Part shown: piece after piece, positions 26,854-36,237 of the stretch
Position numbering within the stretch: position 1 is the stretch's first letter
Layout: each line of letters starts with the position of its first letter
DNA from: Parachlamydiales bacterium
GTDB lineage: Bacteria; Chlamydiota; Chlamydiia; Chlamydiales; SM23-39
Direction of reading: 5' to 3'
Length of the DNA: 64,000 bases
Assembly (NCBI GenBank): GCA_019694475.1
Contig: JAIBBX010000003.1
Location: 184,497 to 248,496, forward strand
The notes under the pieces: generated by a model
What the model was told of the DNA's origin: nothing
What the model saw: the letters and a program-made list of their open reading frames with translations, nothing else
Database searches by the model: none
Program-made: the position numbers and the translations under genes

Positions 26854-27405
26854 TTAAAACCTCTCGTCAAATAACGATCTGATTTTTGAATGGGGCGCCG
26901 CTTGGACGCTTTGGATAGCTGTTAAGCTGCGGGAAAAAGCCAAAGTGTGTACCTGATCCCACTCGGCAGGAGAAAAAATTGGATCGGGATCGGGAGAAAG
27001 AAGCCCTTCATGAAGAAGGAGTTTGAGTCGGAAGCTCGCAGCGAGAAGGTCGGAGTTTAAGGGAAGATTTTTGAGGTAGAAAAGCGTTAGATCGAAAAGT
27101 TCCGGAGCTCTTTTGTTCGGTAATTGTGTGCGCAAAAGATCTTGCGCAATAGATCCCGCAGCAGAAAGTGTCGAATAGTTGTCTCGAAGGGAAAGAAGAG
27201 GATCGATCAGAGTCGCATCTTGGAGCGATTGGATCTCTTTGGGGGATTTCCGAAAGACCCACTCGGCCAAACAGAAGGGAGAGAGGGCAGTTGATTGGGT
27301 AAAAAGCGAAATCAGGCCATGTTCAGGAGTAAATATTTTTAAAATTTTTTTCTTCCCCAAATAGGGGATGGACTGAAGGAGCAATCCTATTGTTGTGGTC
27401 GACAT
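26854..27405 (-). CDS. recO: RecO-like DNA repair protein (short)
   Basis: A 183-residue protein whose N-terminus (IGLLLQSIPYLGKKKILKIFTPEHGLISLFTQ) is the OB-fold of RecO, followed by the helical part (RDNYSTLSAAGSIAQDLLRT, KRAPELFDLTLFYLKNL). RecO loads RecA at gaps with RecR. It is shorter than the ~240-residue E. coli protein, and the C-terminal zinc-binding part is not seen, as in other reduced RecO proteins. Divergent from hpf. Confidence 0.75.
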   Translation of the reverse strand: MSTTTIGLLLQSIPYLGKKKILKIFTPEHGLISLFTQSTALSPFCLAEWVFRKSPKEIQSLQDATLIDPLLSLRDNYSTLSAAGSIAQDLLRTQLPNKRAPELFDLTLFYLKNLPLNSDLLAASFRLKLLLHEGLLSPDPDPIFSPAEWDQVHTLAFSRSLTAIQSVQAAPHSKIRSLFDERF

Positions 27406-27482
27406 GTTTTCATTATGCTCAAAAATCGCTTGGCAGGCAAGAGGCTAGATGGTAAACTTATAGGTTGATTGAAAGGTAGGTT

Positions 27483-28106
27483 ATGGGAAAGACCAATAAA
27501 TTTGAAAATGAAGGATATACCATCTATATCCAAGGCAAACACATTGAAGTGACCGATGCTCTCCGCAATTACGTTTGGGAAAAACTCTCCCGAATCGAAA
27601 GGATTGCTGATCAAATTATCGATGTCCATGTAGTCCTAGATGCCCAAAAGCTGGAAAAAACCTGCTCTATTTTAATGAATTTCATCCGCTTTCAAATCAA
27701 AGTCCAGGCTGGCAAAGACAACATGTACGAAGCGATCGACAAAGCAGTCGACCGCGTCATCAAGCTGATCCGCCGCTATAAGACCAAATTGCAGTCTTAC
27801 CGCAGCAAGCACTTGAGCACTGTCGATATTCATGTGAATGTCATTGAGCCTCTAAAGGATGACCTTAGCGCGATCAACGATGAAATCGAAGCGGAGAATG
27901 TAAAAGCCGAATCGAAAAAGTTTGAGATGCACAAGGTTGTTGCTAAAGAGACAATGCCGCTGAAAACCCTCACACAAGATGAGGCGATCATGAAAATGGA
28001 AATCACAAGCGATCCGTTCATGATCTTCAGATCAGAAGAAGATCAAAAGCTCAGAGTCATCTATCGGCGTGAAGACGAAAACTACGGACTCGTCCAAATC
28101 CAGTAG
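27483..28106 (+). CDS. hpf: Ribosome hibernation promoting factor, long form
   Basis: A 207-residue HPF/RaiA. The N-terminal beta-alpha-beta-beta-beta-alpha domain (IYIQGKHIEVTDALRNYVWE, DNMYEAIDKAVDRVIKLIRRYK) binds the 30S subunit; a charged linker leads to the C-terminal dimer domain (DEAIMKMEITSDPFMIFRSE, IYRREDENYGLVQI) that pairs ribosomes. Such a factor fits the resting stage of chlamydial development. GAAAGGTAGG is the RBS. Confidence 0.92.
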   Translation: MGKTNKFENEGYTIYIQGKHIEVTDALRNYVWEKLSRIERIADQIIDVHVVLDAQKLEKTCSILMNFIRFQIKVQAGKDNMYEAIDKAVDRVIKLIRRYKTKLQSYRSKHLSTVDIHVNVIEPLKDDLSAINDEIEAENVKAESKKFEMHKVVAKETMPLKTLTQDEAIMKMEITSDPFMIFRSEEDQKLRVIYRREDENYGLVQIQ

Positions 28107-28485
28107 ATGTTTCATTCGGAAAAGAGCGGTTGCCGATACCCCCGAAGAGAGGGTCAGGCAAGCGCTCCTCCGAAAAATGGCAGATGAGCTCGGGTTTCCA
28201 AAAGGGCTCATTTCCGTCGAACGGGGAATCGGAGGCAGACGGACCGATATCGTTTGCTACACAAAGGAAATGAAGCCTTTGCTCCTCGTCGAGTGCAAAG
28301 CCGTCCCGCTCAATGAAGAGGCGATTCAGCAAGCCCTCGGATATAATGAAAAAATGCTAGCTCCATTCCTTTGTCTTGCGAATGGAGAAGAAATCCATAC
28401 TTTCTGGTTCGAGGGAAAAAAACGGGTTTCTGTTCCCTTTTTGCCAGCTTTCAAGGACCTTTATGCCGCTTTCCAAAGACTTTGA
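28069..28485 (+). CDS. HsdR N-terminal-like nuclease-fold protein
   Basis: A ~138-residue protein with the PD-(D/E)xK-like core of the type I restriction R-subunit N-terminal family: EERVRQALLRKMADELGFP, then GRRTDIVCYTKEMKPLLLVECKA (Asp, Glu-x-Lys) and QALGYNEKMLAPFLCLANG. It stands alone, without a helicase part or restriction partners. The start is uncertain: GTG 28069 overlaps hpf by 38 bases. The 3' end overlaps the DUF115 gene. Confidence 0.75.
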   Translation: MKTKTTDSSKSSRCFIRKRAVADTPEERVRQALLRKMADELGFPKGLISVERGIGGRRTDIVCYTKEMKPLLLVECKAVPLNEEAIQQALGYNEKMLAPFLCLANGEEIHTFWFEGKKRVSVPFLPAFKDLYAAFQRL

Positions 28486-29734
28486 ATTCATTTGCATTCT
28501 CGGATGGGATGAAAAGCTATATCAAGAGTCCCTTTCTTGGGTCGAGGATGGACGGCGCGTTGCGTTTGTTGCAGATCAAGAACAGCAGTCAGCGGACCCG
28601 AGAGTAGCCGTTCATGTAATGGAATCGCCGCTCCAAGAAGAGATGATTGCAAAAAAAATCGGATGGGCTTCTGTTTTCAAAAAGTTGCAGGTGATCGGCA
28701 GCGGCCCGTTAAAAGAAAAGATCGAAGAATGCCATACCGCAGCCCATGCTCTCTTGTCGGAAGCATCGGATTATTGGGTAAAACCGATGCGAAATGCGAG
28801 GCTCAATAACGGATTTTATCGGCGTGGGCTGGAGCTTCAGGGGGCTTTTACGGGCATTCCAGCCGTCATTGTGGGAGCTGGCCCTTCTTTGGAAAAAAAT
28901 GGACATTTACTCCGGAGATTACGAGAAAAAGCGCTCCTTTTTGCAGGCGGCACCGCTTTGAATGCAATCGATGTTGAACCCCATTTTGCAGCATCTATCG
29001 ATGCAGAAGCGCCTTATCGACAATTCAAAGGACACCCTTTTTCAGAAGTTCCCTTTTGCTACCAAAGCCGGATGAACCCCGATAACTTTGGATTGATTCA
29101 TGGAGAAAAAATCCTTTTTCCCGACAGCGCATGCGATGCCATCAATTGGATTCATGAAGAAGAAAGGTTTGATTCGGGCTGGACTGTAGGCAATTTTTTA
29201 ACGCAGGCGGCGATTTTGATGGGGTGCAGCCCTATTTTCTTTGTCGGAATGGATTTGTGCTATCAGGGTAGGCGCAAATATGCCAAAATAGATGCCGATG
29301 CGCCGGATGGTTTGATCCAAGTGGGCGATGTTTGGACCCAAAAAGATTGGCTCTTAGCTGCCCGTTGGACTGAAGCTCGGAATGTGCCCATGTTTGATGC
29401 AAGCGACGGAATCCTCAGTTTGCCTAAAGTCAAACTCAATGAACTTTCATTGCCGGAAATCGGCGAAATAAATGTCCATGAAGCCATTCAGAAACTGCAG
29501 CTGAAAAAAGCGACTAGGTGGGATGAATGGGCTGCATCGTTAAGAACGTGTAAAAAAAAGATTGAGCAGATAGAACATGAAATTGTATACCAGAAGCTCC
29601 TGCTTCCTCTTTGGCAAATTTGGAGGCCCGTGTTTGAGCGGGAAGCGCCGGGCCAGAATCTGGAAATCCACCGAAAACTGTTTTTTCAAAACGTGCTAGA
29701 GGAACATGAAGAATTTGTATTATCGGAGCGGTAA
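28463..29734 (+). CDS. DUF115/MptE-like protein, copy 1 (motility-associated glycosyltransferase family)
   Basis: A ~423-residue protein with the DUF115/6-hydroxymethylpterin pyrophosphokinase MptE-like core: IPAVIVGAGPSLEKNGHLLRRL, LFAGGTALNAIDVEPHFAASID, and PIFFVGMDLCYQGRRKYA. Relatives transfer sialic acid-like sugars to flagellin (Maf) or make pterins; no flagellar genes are seen here. I chose ATG 28463 after AAGGACCTTT; upstream in-frame codons only overlap the nuclease-fold gene. A paralogue is at 30169. Confidence 0.75.
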   Translation: MPLSKDFEFICILGWDEKLYQESLSWVEDGRRVAFVADQEQQSADPRVAVHVMESPLQEEMIAKKIGWASVFKKLQVIGSGPLKEKIEECHTAAHALLSEASDYWVKPMRNARLNNGFYRRGLELQGAFTGIPAVIVGAGPSLEKNGHLLRRLREKALLFAGGTALNAIDVEPHFAASIDAEAPYRQFKGHPFSEVPFCYQSRMNPDNFGLIHGEKILFPDSACDAINWIHEEERFDSGWTVGNFLTQAAILMGCSPIFFVGMDLCYQGRRKYAKIDADAPDGLIQVGDVWTQKDWLLAARWTEARNVPMFDASDGILSLPKVKLNELSLPEIGEINVHEAIQKLQLKKATRWDEWAASLRTCKKKIEQIEHEIVYQKLLLPLWQIWRPVFEREAPGQNLEIHRKLFFQNVLEEHEEFVLSER

Positions 29735-30194
29735 GATTTACGCTTCCTTGACGGATGAAAAAAGAGAGTATTTTTATGAAGATGGAACTCTCAAAACATC
29801 TGAAGAATTCCGAGACGGTAAATTGCATGGACAGTCGCTCCTATTTTGGCCGAATGGCCGGTTGAAGAGGCAATGCTATTTTGAAAATGGTGTTCGGCAC
29901 GGACTGGATCAGATGTGGGACGAGGCAGGCAATCTTGCAGACGAAGGCCGTTATGAGCAGGGAAAACCTGTAGGAATCCATCGCCGCTTTAGAAAAAATG
30001 GAGCGCCTCTCGAAGAAATCGAATATTTGGGAGATTCGCGCTTCAATTTGCGCGAGTGGGATGAGAAAGGGGAAATCAAAGTAGAGGCTCTATGGAACGA
30101 TTTTGATTACCACGAAAGAGTGTGGGATCGTTTCCAAAACATTTGGGTTGAAAAAGATGGGTATTGGAATGGCAAGAAGCTCGTATATATCTAA
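29706..30194 (+). CDS. MORN-like repeat protein (YwqK-type)
   Basis: A 162-residue protein made of MORN-variant repeats: YFYEDGTLKTSEEFRDGKLHG, LFWPNGRLKRQCYFENGVRHG, DEAGNLADEGRYEQGKPVG. No signal peptide, unlike the lipoprotein at 15979. It overlaps both DUF115 genes (29 and 26 bases), so the four genes 28463-33293 form one coupled operon. Function unknown. Confidence 0.8.
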   Translation: MKNLYYRSGKIYASLTDEKREYFYEDGTLKTSEEFRDGKLHGQSLLFWPNGRLKRQCYFENGVRHGLDQMWDEAGNLADEGRYEQGKPVGIHRRFRKNGAPLEEIEYLGDSRFNLREWDEKGEIKVEALWNDFDYHERVWDRFQNIWVEKDGYWNGKKLVYI

Positions 30195-31755
30195 TTCTGA
30201 GCTTTTCATGGAGCGGTTTCCTGCCCTTGGACTCATGATGGGGACTGCCGAATGCAAAAGCCGGCCCGAAGAAGCCATTCCGCCGATCGCTTTGGATAAA
30301 GAAGAGGTCTTTTATTTTTATGGGCTTCATGAAGAGGTTTATTTCCAATCCAAAGAGTGGCTGAAAAACCCTGAAAAAAAGCTGGTCTTTATTGAAGATG
30401 ATCTTGGAATCATCGCCTCGTTTTTAGAAAATCCAGCAGCTGAAAAAATTCTTTCGAATTCCCAAGTGTACATTGAGCTTTTAGGAGACATTGAGCCTCT
30501 TGTTCAGCGCTTTCCTGTGAAGAGAGTTGAAGTGGCAGGTCTTGCGTCTAAAAAAAAGCTCCGCCGTTTGCGGATCGAAATTTTGAGGAAAACTGCGCTT
30601 GCCCACGGCCTCCATATGGATCGGCTGCATGGATATCAACCGTTTCACAACTTTGTCCAAAATTTGGCCCATTTGCCGAATTCTTTTTATGCCAACGGGC
30701 TAAAAGGGGCTTTTACAAATGTTCCTGCCATCGTATGTGGCGCTGGCCCCTCTTTGGGTCCTACAATCAAAACGCTGCGCAAAATGGAAAATAAAGCGCT
30801 CATCATCGCTGGCGGTTCGACTTTGGCTGCGCTAAGCTCTCGAGGAATCTTGCCTCACTTCGGAATGGCGCTCGATCCGAATCTAGAAGAGCTTAGACGG
30901 ATGAAGAACAGTTTTGCTTTTGAAGTGCCGATTCTTTATTCCACACGCGTCCATCCAGACATTTTTCGAACTTGCAATGGCCCGTTTGGATATATGCGCA
31001 GCGGCATTGGCGGCCTTGTTGAACTTTGGATAGAGGAGGAGCTGGGACTACTCGATCCTCTTCTTGGAGATTTTCTTTCGCCAGAAACGATTTCCGTAAC
31101 GGGGATTTGCATCGCCTACGCCCAATTTCTCGGGTGCAATCCGATTCTTCTCAATGGGATCGACATGGCTTATACGGGAGGCTCCCGCTACGCATCGGGC
31201 GTGACTGATGAAAAAAAAATTGCCTTCGATGCGATCGATCGGGAAAAATCGGCGGCCGACCGGATTCTTCGAAAAAAGGACCGGAATGGAAAAACGGTTT
31301 ATAGCGCAGTGCGATGGATCATGGAATCGGCCAGTATCTCCCATTTTGCCAAAAAGCATCCTGAAGTAGAGTTCATCAATACCACAATCGGCGGAATCGG
31401 ATTCAAGGGGATCGATTATGTGCCGATAGAGGAAGCAGTTAAAGATTTTAAAGAACAAAATTTGCGAGAGCAGGTTTTTCAGAAAATCGATGCAAACCCG
31501 ATGCCAGCTTTCACGCGGGAAAAAATTTCGGAGCAGATGGAAGAGCTAAAAAAGAGTCTTGCGAGACTGATCGATTCGCTCGAGATTCTGGCTGGTGAAA
31601 GGAAGGGGATCGCAGCTCTAGCTGAAATGGAAATTCAGGAGGAAATCGCAACGCTTTTTCTTTTTTATGATATCCGACAGATTTTGAAGCCAGGCGAGCT
31701 CTTTTGGAAAAATTGGTTGGATCTCGCTCGAAAATACGAGCGGATGCTCCTATGA
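30169..31755 (+). CDS. DUF115/MptE-like protein, copy 2
   Basis: A ~528-residue paralogue of the 28463 protein with the same core: VPAIVCGAGPSLGPTIKTLRKM, LIIAGGSTLAALSSRGILPHFG, and PILLNGIDMAYTGGSRYASG, plus a longer helical C-terminal part. Two such proteins in one operon suggest a heteromeric or sequential glycosyl or nucleotidyl transfer. The ATG at 30169 is chosen because the protein then overlaps the MORN gene only slightly. The end shares ATGA with the next gene. Confidence 0.75.
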   Translation: MARSSYISNSELFMERFPALGLMMGTAECKSRPEEAIPPIALDKEEVFYFYGLHEEVYFQSKEWLKNPEKKLVFIEDDLGIIASFLENPAAEKILSNSQVYIELLGDIEPLVQRFPVKRVEVAGLASKKKLRRLRIEILRKTALAHGLHMDRLHGYQPFHNFVQNLAHLPNSFYANGLKGAFTNVPAIVCGAGPSLGPTIKTLRKMENKALIIAGGSTLAALSSRGILPHFGMALDPNLEELRRMKNSFAFEVPILYSTRVHPDIFRTCNGPFGYMRSGIGGLVELWIEEELGLLDPLLGDFLSPETISVTGICIAYAQFLGCNPILLNGIDMAYTGGSRYASGVTDEKKIAFDAIDREKSAADRILRKKDRNGKTVYSAVRWIMESASISHFAKKHPEVEFINTTIGGIGFKGIDYVPIEEAVKDFKEQNLREQVFQKIDANPMPAFTREKISEQMEELKKSLARLIDSLEILAGERKGIAALAEMEIQEEIATLFLFYDIRQILKPGELFWKNWLDLARKYERMLL

Positions 31756-33293
31756 ATCCGGTGAGTGGGATTCCTAGGCCTCCGACTCCGATAGATGAAG
31801 AATTAGTTGTTGTTCCTTTTGATAATGAAGAAGAAGTAATCGTTATTCCTCCCAAAGTCGATCCTAACCCTTTAGGGTTGATCGAGTATGTCCTTCCTAT
31901 AGAGCCTTTTTATTTGATCCCAAACTATTTTTCCTTTGCTCCCAAAGAAATGGGACAATTCGTCAAATTCACATTGAAAGACCGCGATATTTGCGTGTAT
32001 GGAATTACGGAGGAGGCGCGCGATAAAGAATTCAATGATGCATTCGATGGTTTGATCGAACCAGTCCTCAGAAATGATGAACTTTTTGCTGTGGCGGATG
32101 CATTCATTCAAGAAAATCCCGATTTGACGCATCTCAGAGAGAAACGGCGCAGCACTGAAGCTTATTTTAAGGGGGAATATACAACCCTCGAATTTTTCTA
32201 TTTTCTTTTGGGTGAAGAATTTTGCAAAAGGATTTATCCAAAATTGCGCACCTATTGGTGTTTGAAGGCTGTAAATGTCCCGAGATTACGGGAGCTGATC
32301 GGATATTTCTTAAAGGTAGGCGAGGAAGATAAGCTGCCTGATACGATTGCTTACGCTAAAAAATTGCTGAAGGATTTTGAACAAGATAAAGACTATTTGT
32401 TAGAAGACGATTTTTTGCCTCATCTCATTCCTATTGTGAAAAGGCCGCTTCAGCCTTGGCCACGTTTGGAAATGGTCAAACAAGAGCTTAGAAAATATTT
32501 TTTCTATGATAATTTGGTTCGAGATGTGACTCCAGAGATGGACAGACTGTTTGAAAGGCTTGAGAAAGATCTATCTCCTGGCGAGAGAGAACGGATCTGC
32601 GCAGAATTAGAAATGGCCCACACTTACCAAGAGCAAGTGAAAGTTGTACAAAGGTACGGCATCCGTAAATGGGAATTGGCTGAAAGAGAGGAAAGAATAT
32701 TTCTGGATTACTTAAGCATAAATCTTGGAGAATCAAGCGAATTCCTCATGGGACCTCTTGAAACGATAGAGAGCAGCGTTCCAGAGGAAATCTTGGATTA
32801 TTTGGATGTGGAGAATTACCATCCAAAACCCTTTCATTCTCCTGGCAAAGAAACACTGAAAAAAGTCATGGATGTTTTTATTCCGTTGCTTCCGAAACTT
32901 CTTGCGCATTGCGAAAAGGAGGCCTTAAAAAATTTTTTGTATGAGTTGGATGCCGATCCAAAAACCAAATGCCCCTTTCAGTTGCTAAGCCCTTTAAAAG
33001 AAGAATTCGCCCAGTTTTTGGCTCTATTTAAAAAACACAGCTACACCATGCTTGTGATGGACGATGAACCTTTCCCTAAAAGCGAAGTTAGAGCAAATAA
33101 TCTTGTTGTTCTTGAAGGAAATGCTAGGGCTATTTTGGAAAAAGTGTGTTCCGCTGCACAACTTCTCGTTGTTTTCAGACGCATGGGGCGGGATGTGACA
33201 TTGGGTTCTTTGCCTATGAAAGGGGTAGATGAAGAACAAATGAGGCTGATCTACGGGGAAGACGATCAAACAGTCTTTGTCGAAAAAGAATAG
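31752..33293 (+). CDS. Large acidic protein of unknown function
   Basis: A 513-residue acidic, mostly helical protein with a Pro-rich, negatively charged start (MNPVSGIPRPPTPIDEELV) and no membrane segment. I recognise no domain. Its ATGA start overlaps the stop of DUF115 copy 2, so it is the last member of that operon. A disordered N-terminus would suit a secreted or chaperone-bound protein, but that is speculation. Confidence 0.75.
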   Translation: MNPVSGIPRPPTPIDEELVVVPFDNEEEVIVIPPKVDPNPLGLIEYVLPIEPFYLIPNYFSFAPKEMGQFVKFTLKDRDICVYGITEEARDKEFNDAFDGLIEPVLRNDELFAVADAFIQENPDLTHLREKRRSTEAYFKGEYTTLEFFYFLLGEEFCKRIYPKLRTYWCLKAVNVPRLRELIGYFLKVGEEDKLPDTIAYAKKLLKDFEQDKDYLLEDDFLPHLIPIVKRPLQPWPRLEMVKQELRKYFFYDNLVRDVTPEMDRLFERLEKDLSPGERERICAELEMAHTYQEQVKVVQRYGIRKWELAEREERIFLDYLSINLGESSEFLMGPLETIESSVPEEILDYLDVENYHPKPFHSPGKETLKKVMDVFIPLLPKLLAHCEKEALKNFLYELDADPKTKCPFQLLSPLKEEFAQFLALFKKHSYTMLVMDDEPFPKSEVRANNLVVLEGNARAILEKVCSAAQLLVVFRRMGRDVTLGSLPMKGVDEEQMRLIYGEDDQTVFVEKE

Positions 33294-33385
33294 ATGTATT
33301 TTAATAAAACGATTTGTTTTTTTTTTTTTGTACTGTTGATTATTAATTCATTTTTTTTAATTTTTTAAAAAAATGAGGTGATTTC

Positions 33386-33685
33386 GTGGTTGTTTATTTT
33401 GTGGATAATATTCAGACTTATGGCGAATATGAAGATGCTCAAGGCCATATACATCAATTTGGTGAGAAAGAAAAGTTTGTATGCCGAGATGCATTTAATC
33501 ATCTAATTTCTCATAAAATAATCCGCGATGCATTTCGTTTGAGTGAAGGCAATTTCAAAATGGAAGTTCTTCCTTCTGAAGAAAGAATAAAATTTCCAAG
33601 TGGAGAAGATCCAAATAATCTGAATTATTGCTATGTGAAAAGGGTTCAGCGTGCCGTGATCACCATATTCTTGAATCCTATCTAA
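33386..33685 (+). CDS. Small protein of unknown function
   Basis: A 99-residue protein from a GTG start with GAGGTGA before it. Strand-rich beginning (VVYFVDNIQTYGEYEDAQGH) then mixed; no signal, membrane segment or known domain. It follows a very AT-rich 90-base gap with a run of 13 T and converges on the response regulator gene, overlapping its stop by four bases. Confidence 0.6.
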   Translation: MVVYFVDNIQTYGEYEDAQGHIHQFGEKEKFVCRDAFNHLISHKIIRDAFRLSEGNFKMEVLPSEERIKFPSGEDPNNLNYCYVKRVQRAVITIFLNPI

Positions 33686-35010
33686 ATTTCGATGCATTCG
33701 CCATATTCGTGGAGTTTGTTCCTGAGAGTGCGGACGCTGATGCCCAAAATTTCGGCTGTTTTTGTCCGGTTTTGATGGTTGGCGTCAAGTGTTTCTAAGA
33801 TGAGCCGCTTTTCCATCTCATGCAAAGTGATTCCTTTTGGCAGTTCTTTGGATTGGGCAGTAACTGTTGAATCGAGATATAAGTGGGCTGCATCGATGAC
33901 TGGATCGAAATCAAGAACCACTGTCCGCTCGATGATATTTGCAAGTTCGCGTACGTTGCCCGGCCAGGGATAATCGAGCAGTTTTTTTACGGCAGCTTCA
34001 GTGATCGTCTTCATCGGCTTGTGGTTTTCCTTGCAGAATTTTTCCAAAAAGTGTTTCGCGAGCGGCAAAATGTCTTCGCGTCTTTCTCTCAAAGGAGGGA
34101 TCTGGATGGGGACTACGTTAAGCCGGTAGTAAAGGTCTTCCCGAAATATTTTGGACTCGATGGCCTCCTGCATATTTCTGTTGGAAGTGGCTAGGAAGCG
34201 CAAGTTCACTTTGATCGGCCTTGTGCCTCCAACTCTTTCGAATTCCTGTTCTTGGATGGCTCTTAGCAATTTTGGCTGTAAAATGAGGGGGATTTCGGTC
34301 ACTTCATCTAGGAGGAGCGTTCCTCGATCGGCTAATTCGAACCTTCCTGTTTTTCTCACATGGGCTCCGGTGAAGGAGCCTTTTTCGTGGCCGAAAAACT
34401 CTGACTCAAGGAGCGTTTCGGGGATGGCGGCGCAGTTGACTCGGATGAAAGGGTATTGCGATCTCGAAGACATTTCATGGATCGCTGCGGCAATCACCTC
34501 TTTGCCCGTTCCGGATTCTCCTGTGATGAAGACACTGGCATGGGCTTTTGCGATTTTGTTCAAATCGGCCAGAATCCGTTTCATGGCTGGACTTTCTGCT
34601 ACAAGACGTGGGTGTTTGGCGTCATCGCGATAGAATTTATTTTCCTTAATCAGCCTTAAATGCTCTTCCGCTTTCTCTAAAATCCCTTCGAGCGCATCAG
34701 GGGAAAACGGTTTGATCAGGTAGTGAAAAGCGCCGAGCTTCATCGCCTCGACTGCCGATTCGATGGTTCCATGGGCAGTCGCCAATACGACGAGCATATT
34801 TGGAGAAGCCGCTTTGAGAACGTCGAGCCCTGTTTTACGCGGCATTTTCATGTCGGTGATGACGAGATCAAAGGCTTCTTGTTCGATGAACTGGATTGCC
34901 TCTAAGCCATCTTTAGCGAGGACGACTTCTTTTCCTTTGCGTTTCAGCACATCGCTCATGAAGCGGAGCATGAGGGGTTCATCGTCGGCAATGAGTACTT
35001 TTTCAATCAT
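33682..35010 (-). CDS. NtrC-family sigma54-dependent response regulator (CtcC/AtoC-like)
   Basis: A 442-residue regulator: receiver domain 1-120 (ADDEP acidic pocket, DLVITDMKMP with the phospho-Asp, Lys in LIKPF), AAA+ domain ~140-370 (Walker A GESGTGKE, sigma54-contact loop GSFTGA, Walker B GTLLLDEV), and a Fis-type helix-turn-helix at the end (NRTKTAEILGISVRTLRNKL). It activates sigma54 promoters when phosphorylated by the kinase encoded just upstream. C. trachomatis CtcC controls late developmental genes, so the same is plausible here. Confidence 0.92.
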   Translation of the reverse strand: MIEKVLIADDEPLMLRFMSDVLKRKGKEVVLAKDGLEAIQFIEQEAFDLVITDMKMPRKTGLDVLKAASPNMLVVLATAHGTIESAVEAMKLGAFHYLIKPFSPDALEGILEKAEEHLRLIKENKFYRDDAKHPRLVAESPAMKRILADLNKIAKAHASVFITGESGTGKEVIAAAIHEMSSRSQYPFIRVNCAAIPETLLESEFFGHEKGSFTGAHVRKTGRFELADRGTLLLDEVTEIPLILQPKLLRAIQEQEFERVGGTRPIKVNLRFLATSNRNMQEAIESKIFREDLYYRLNVVPIQIPPLRERREDILPLAKHFLEKFCKENHKPMKTITEAAVKKLLDYPWPGNVRELANIIERTVVLDFDPVIDAAHLYLDSTVTAQSKELPKGITLHEMEKRLILETLDANHQNRTKTAEILGISVRTLRNKLHEYGECIEI

Positions 35011-35016
35011 CGTTTT

Positions 35017-36237
35017 TTACCTTTTCAGCGGCAAAGTTATGGTGAAAGTAGAGCCTTTTCCCTTTTTCGATCGGACGTCGATGGCCCCCAAATGGGCTTG
35101 AACGATTTTCTGCGTCTCAACGAGTCCCAGTCCATTGCCGCCCTTTTTGGTGGTATAGAAGGGAGAGAACAACATGCTTTGCTGTTCTTCTTCGATTCCC
35201 ACTCCCGTATCGGCCACCGCAATTTGACAAGTGGAGGCCATCATGAATAGGGAAATCGTCAGCTCTCCTCCTTGACCCATCGCTTGAATTGCATTAAAAA
35301 TCAAGTTGAGGAGAGCCGATTTTAGAGCTACAGGGTCGAATGGCACCAGGGCAGGCGCATCAGGAATATGCAAACTCAATCTGACATTGCTCGGGAAGGC
35401 GGGATCGACTTTGACAAACTTGCCAACTTGTTTTAGAAAAGCTCCTAAATCAAGCGTTTGCGGTTGAATTTCAACCTGTTTCGAATAATGGAGAATGGCG
35501 CTGACGATTTTTTCCAGGCTTTTGGTGCCTTCGAGAATGTTAGCTGCCATTTCTTGCAAGCCTACCTGATCTTCCAAATCTCTGAAAAGCAATGCGGCGT
35601 AGCCTCGGATGCCTCCGAGCGGGTTTCGGATTTCATGCGCCACGGTTGCAGCCATTTCTCCGAGCTCTTTCATTCGGTCGTTGCGCGATGCAATGAGCTG
35701 CAGTTTTTGTTTTTCGCTGATGTCTCTAAAAACCACGATCATGCCGTGGTAGATTTTTGGCCCTTCATAGACAAACGTGGTCGATATTTCCATCTCTTTT
35801 CGATAGAGGAGTTTATGCGATATGCCAAACTTCAGCGATTCCCGCATTGAGAATCCAAAGGTATCGTCCTGAAAGACTTCCCAGAATTTTTTAAAGAGTA
35901 CGCTTTCTGCATCTTTATTCAAGATTTTTTGGGCTGCTGTGTTGAAAAGCGTGATTGTGCCTTCCAGGTCCACAAACAGAATTGCATCGGAGATATTTTT
36001 GAGAATGTTAGTGAGATATCCGGTCAAACGGGTCAAATTTGATGCTTTTGCGGCAAGTTCTTGGTTGACAGTCTGAAATCGCTCTTGTAACTTTGAGTAT
36101 GCGTTTTTAAGGCGAGCTGCTTCTTCTGAAAAAAGGTTAAAAGCGCGGGAAAGGTGTTCTACGCCTTCCTGAACGCTTTCGCTTTTCAAAGCAAGCTTGG
36201 CAGCCTGCTGCAACTCTTGGAGAATGGGATCGGTCAT
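35017..36237 (-). CDS. PAS-containing histidine kinase (CtcB/AtoS-like)
   Basis: A ~406-residue cytoplasmic sensor kinase without membrane segments: helical N-terminus, PAS domain ~100-210 (NISDAILFVDLEGTITLFN), HisKA with the phospho-His in ATVAHEIRNPLGG, and HATPase with N box LLNLIFNAIQAMG, DTGVGI and GGNGLGL. It should phosphorylate the sigma54 regulator six bases downstream. ATG 36237 (MTDPILQEL) is preferred because a longer frame would run through the divergent lipoprotein gene. Confidence 0.92.
   Translation of the reverse strand: MTDPILQELQQAAKLALKSESVQEGVEHLSRAFNLFSEEAARLKNAYSKLQERFQTVNQELAAKASNLTRLTGYLTNILKNISDAILFVDLEGTITLFNTAAQKILNKDAESVLFKKFWEVFQDDTFGFSMRESLKFGISHKLLYRKEMEISTTFVYEGPKIYHGMIVVFRDISEKQKLQLIASRNDRMKELGEMAATVAHEIRNPLGGIRGYAALLFRDLEDQVGLQEMAANILEGTKSLEKIVSAILHYSKQVEIQPQTLDLGAFLKQVGKFVKVDPAFPSNVRLSLHIPDAPALVPFDPVALKSALLNLIFNAIQAMGQGGELTISLFMMASTCQIAVADTGVGIEEEQQSMLFSPFYTTKKGGNGLGLVETQKIVQAHLGAIDVRSKKGKGSTFTITLPLKR

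Noticed and set aside
28069..28485. Type I restriction-modification system
   Set aside because: Only the small nuclease-like domain is present; no helicase, specificity or methylase subunit lies nearby.
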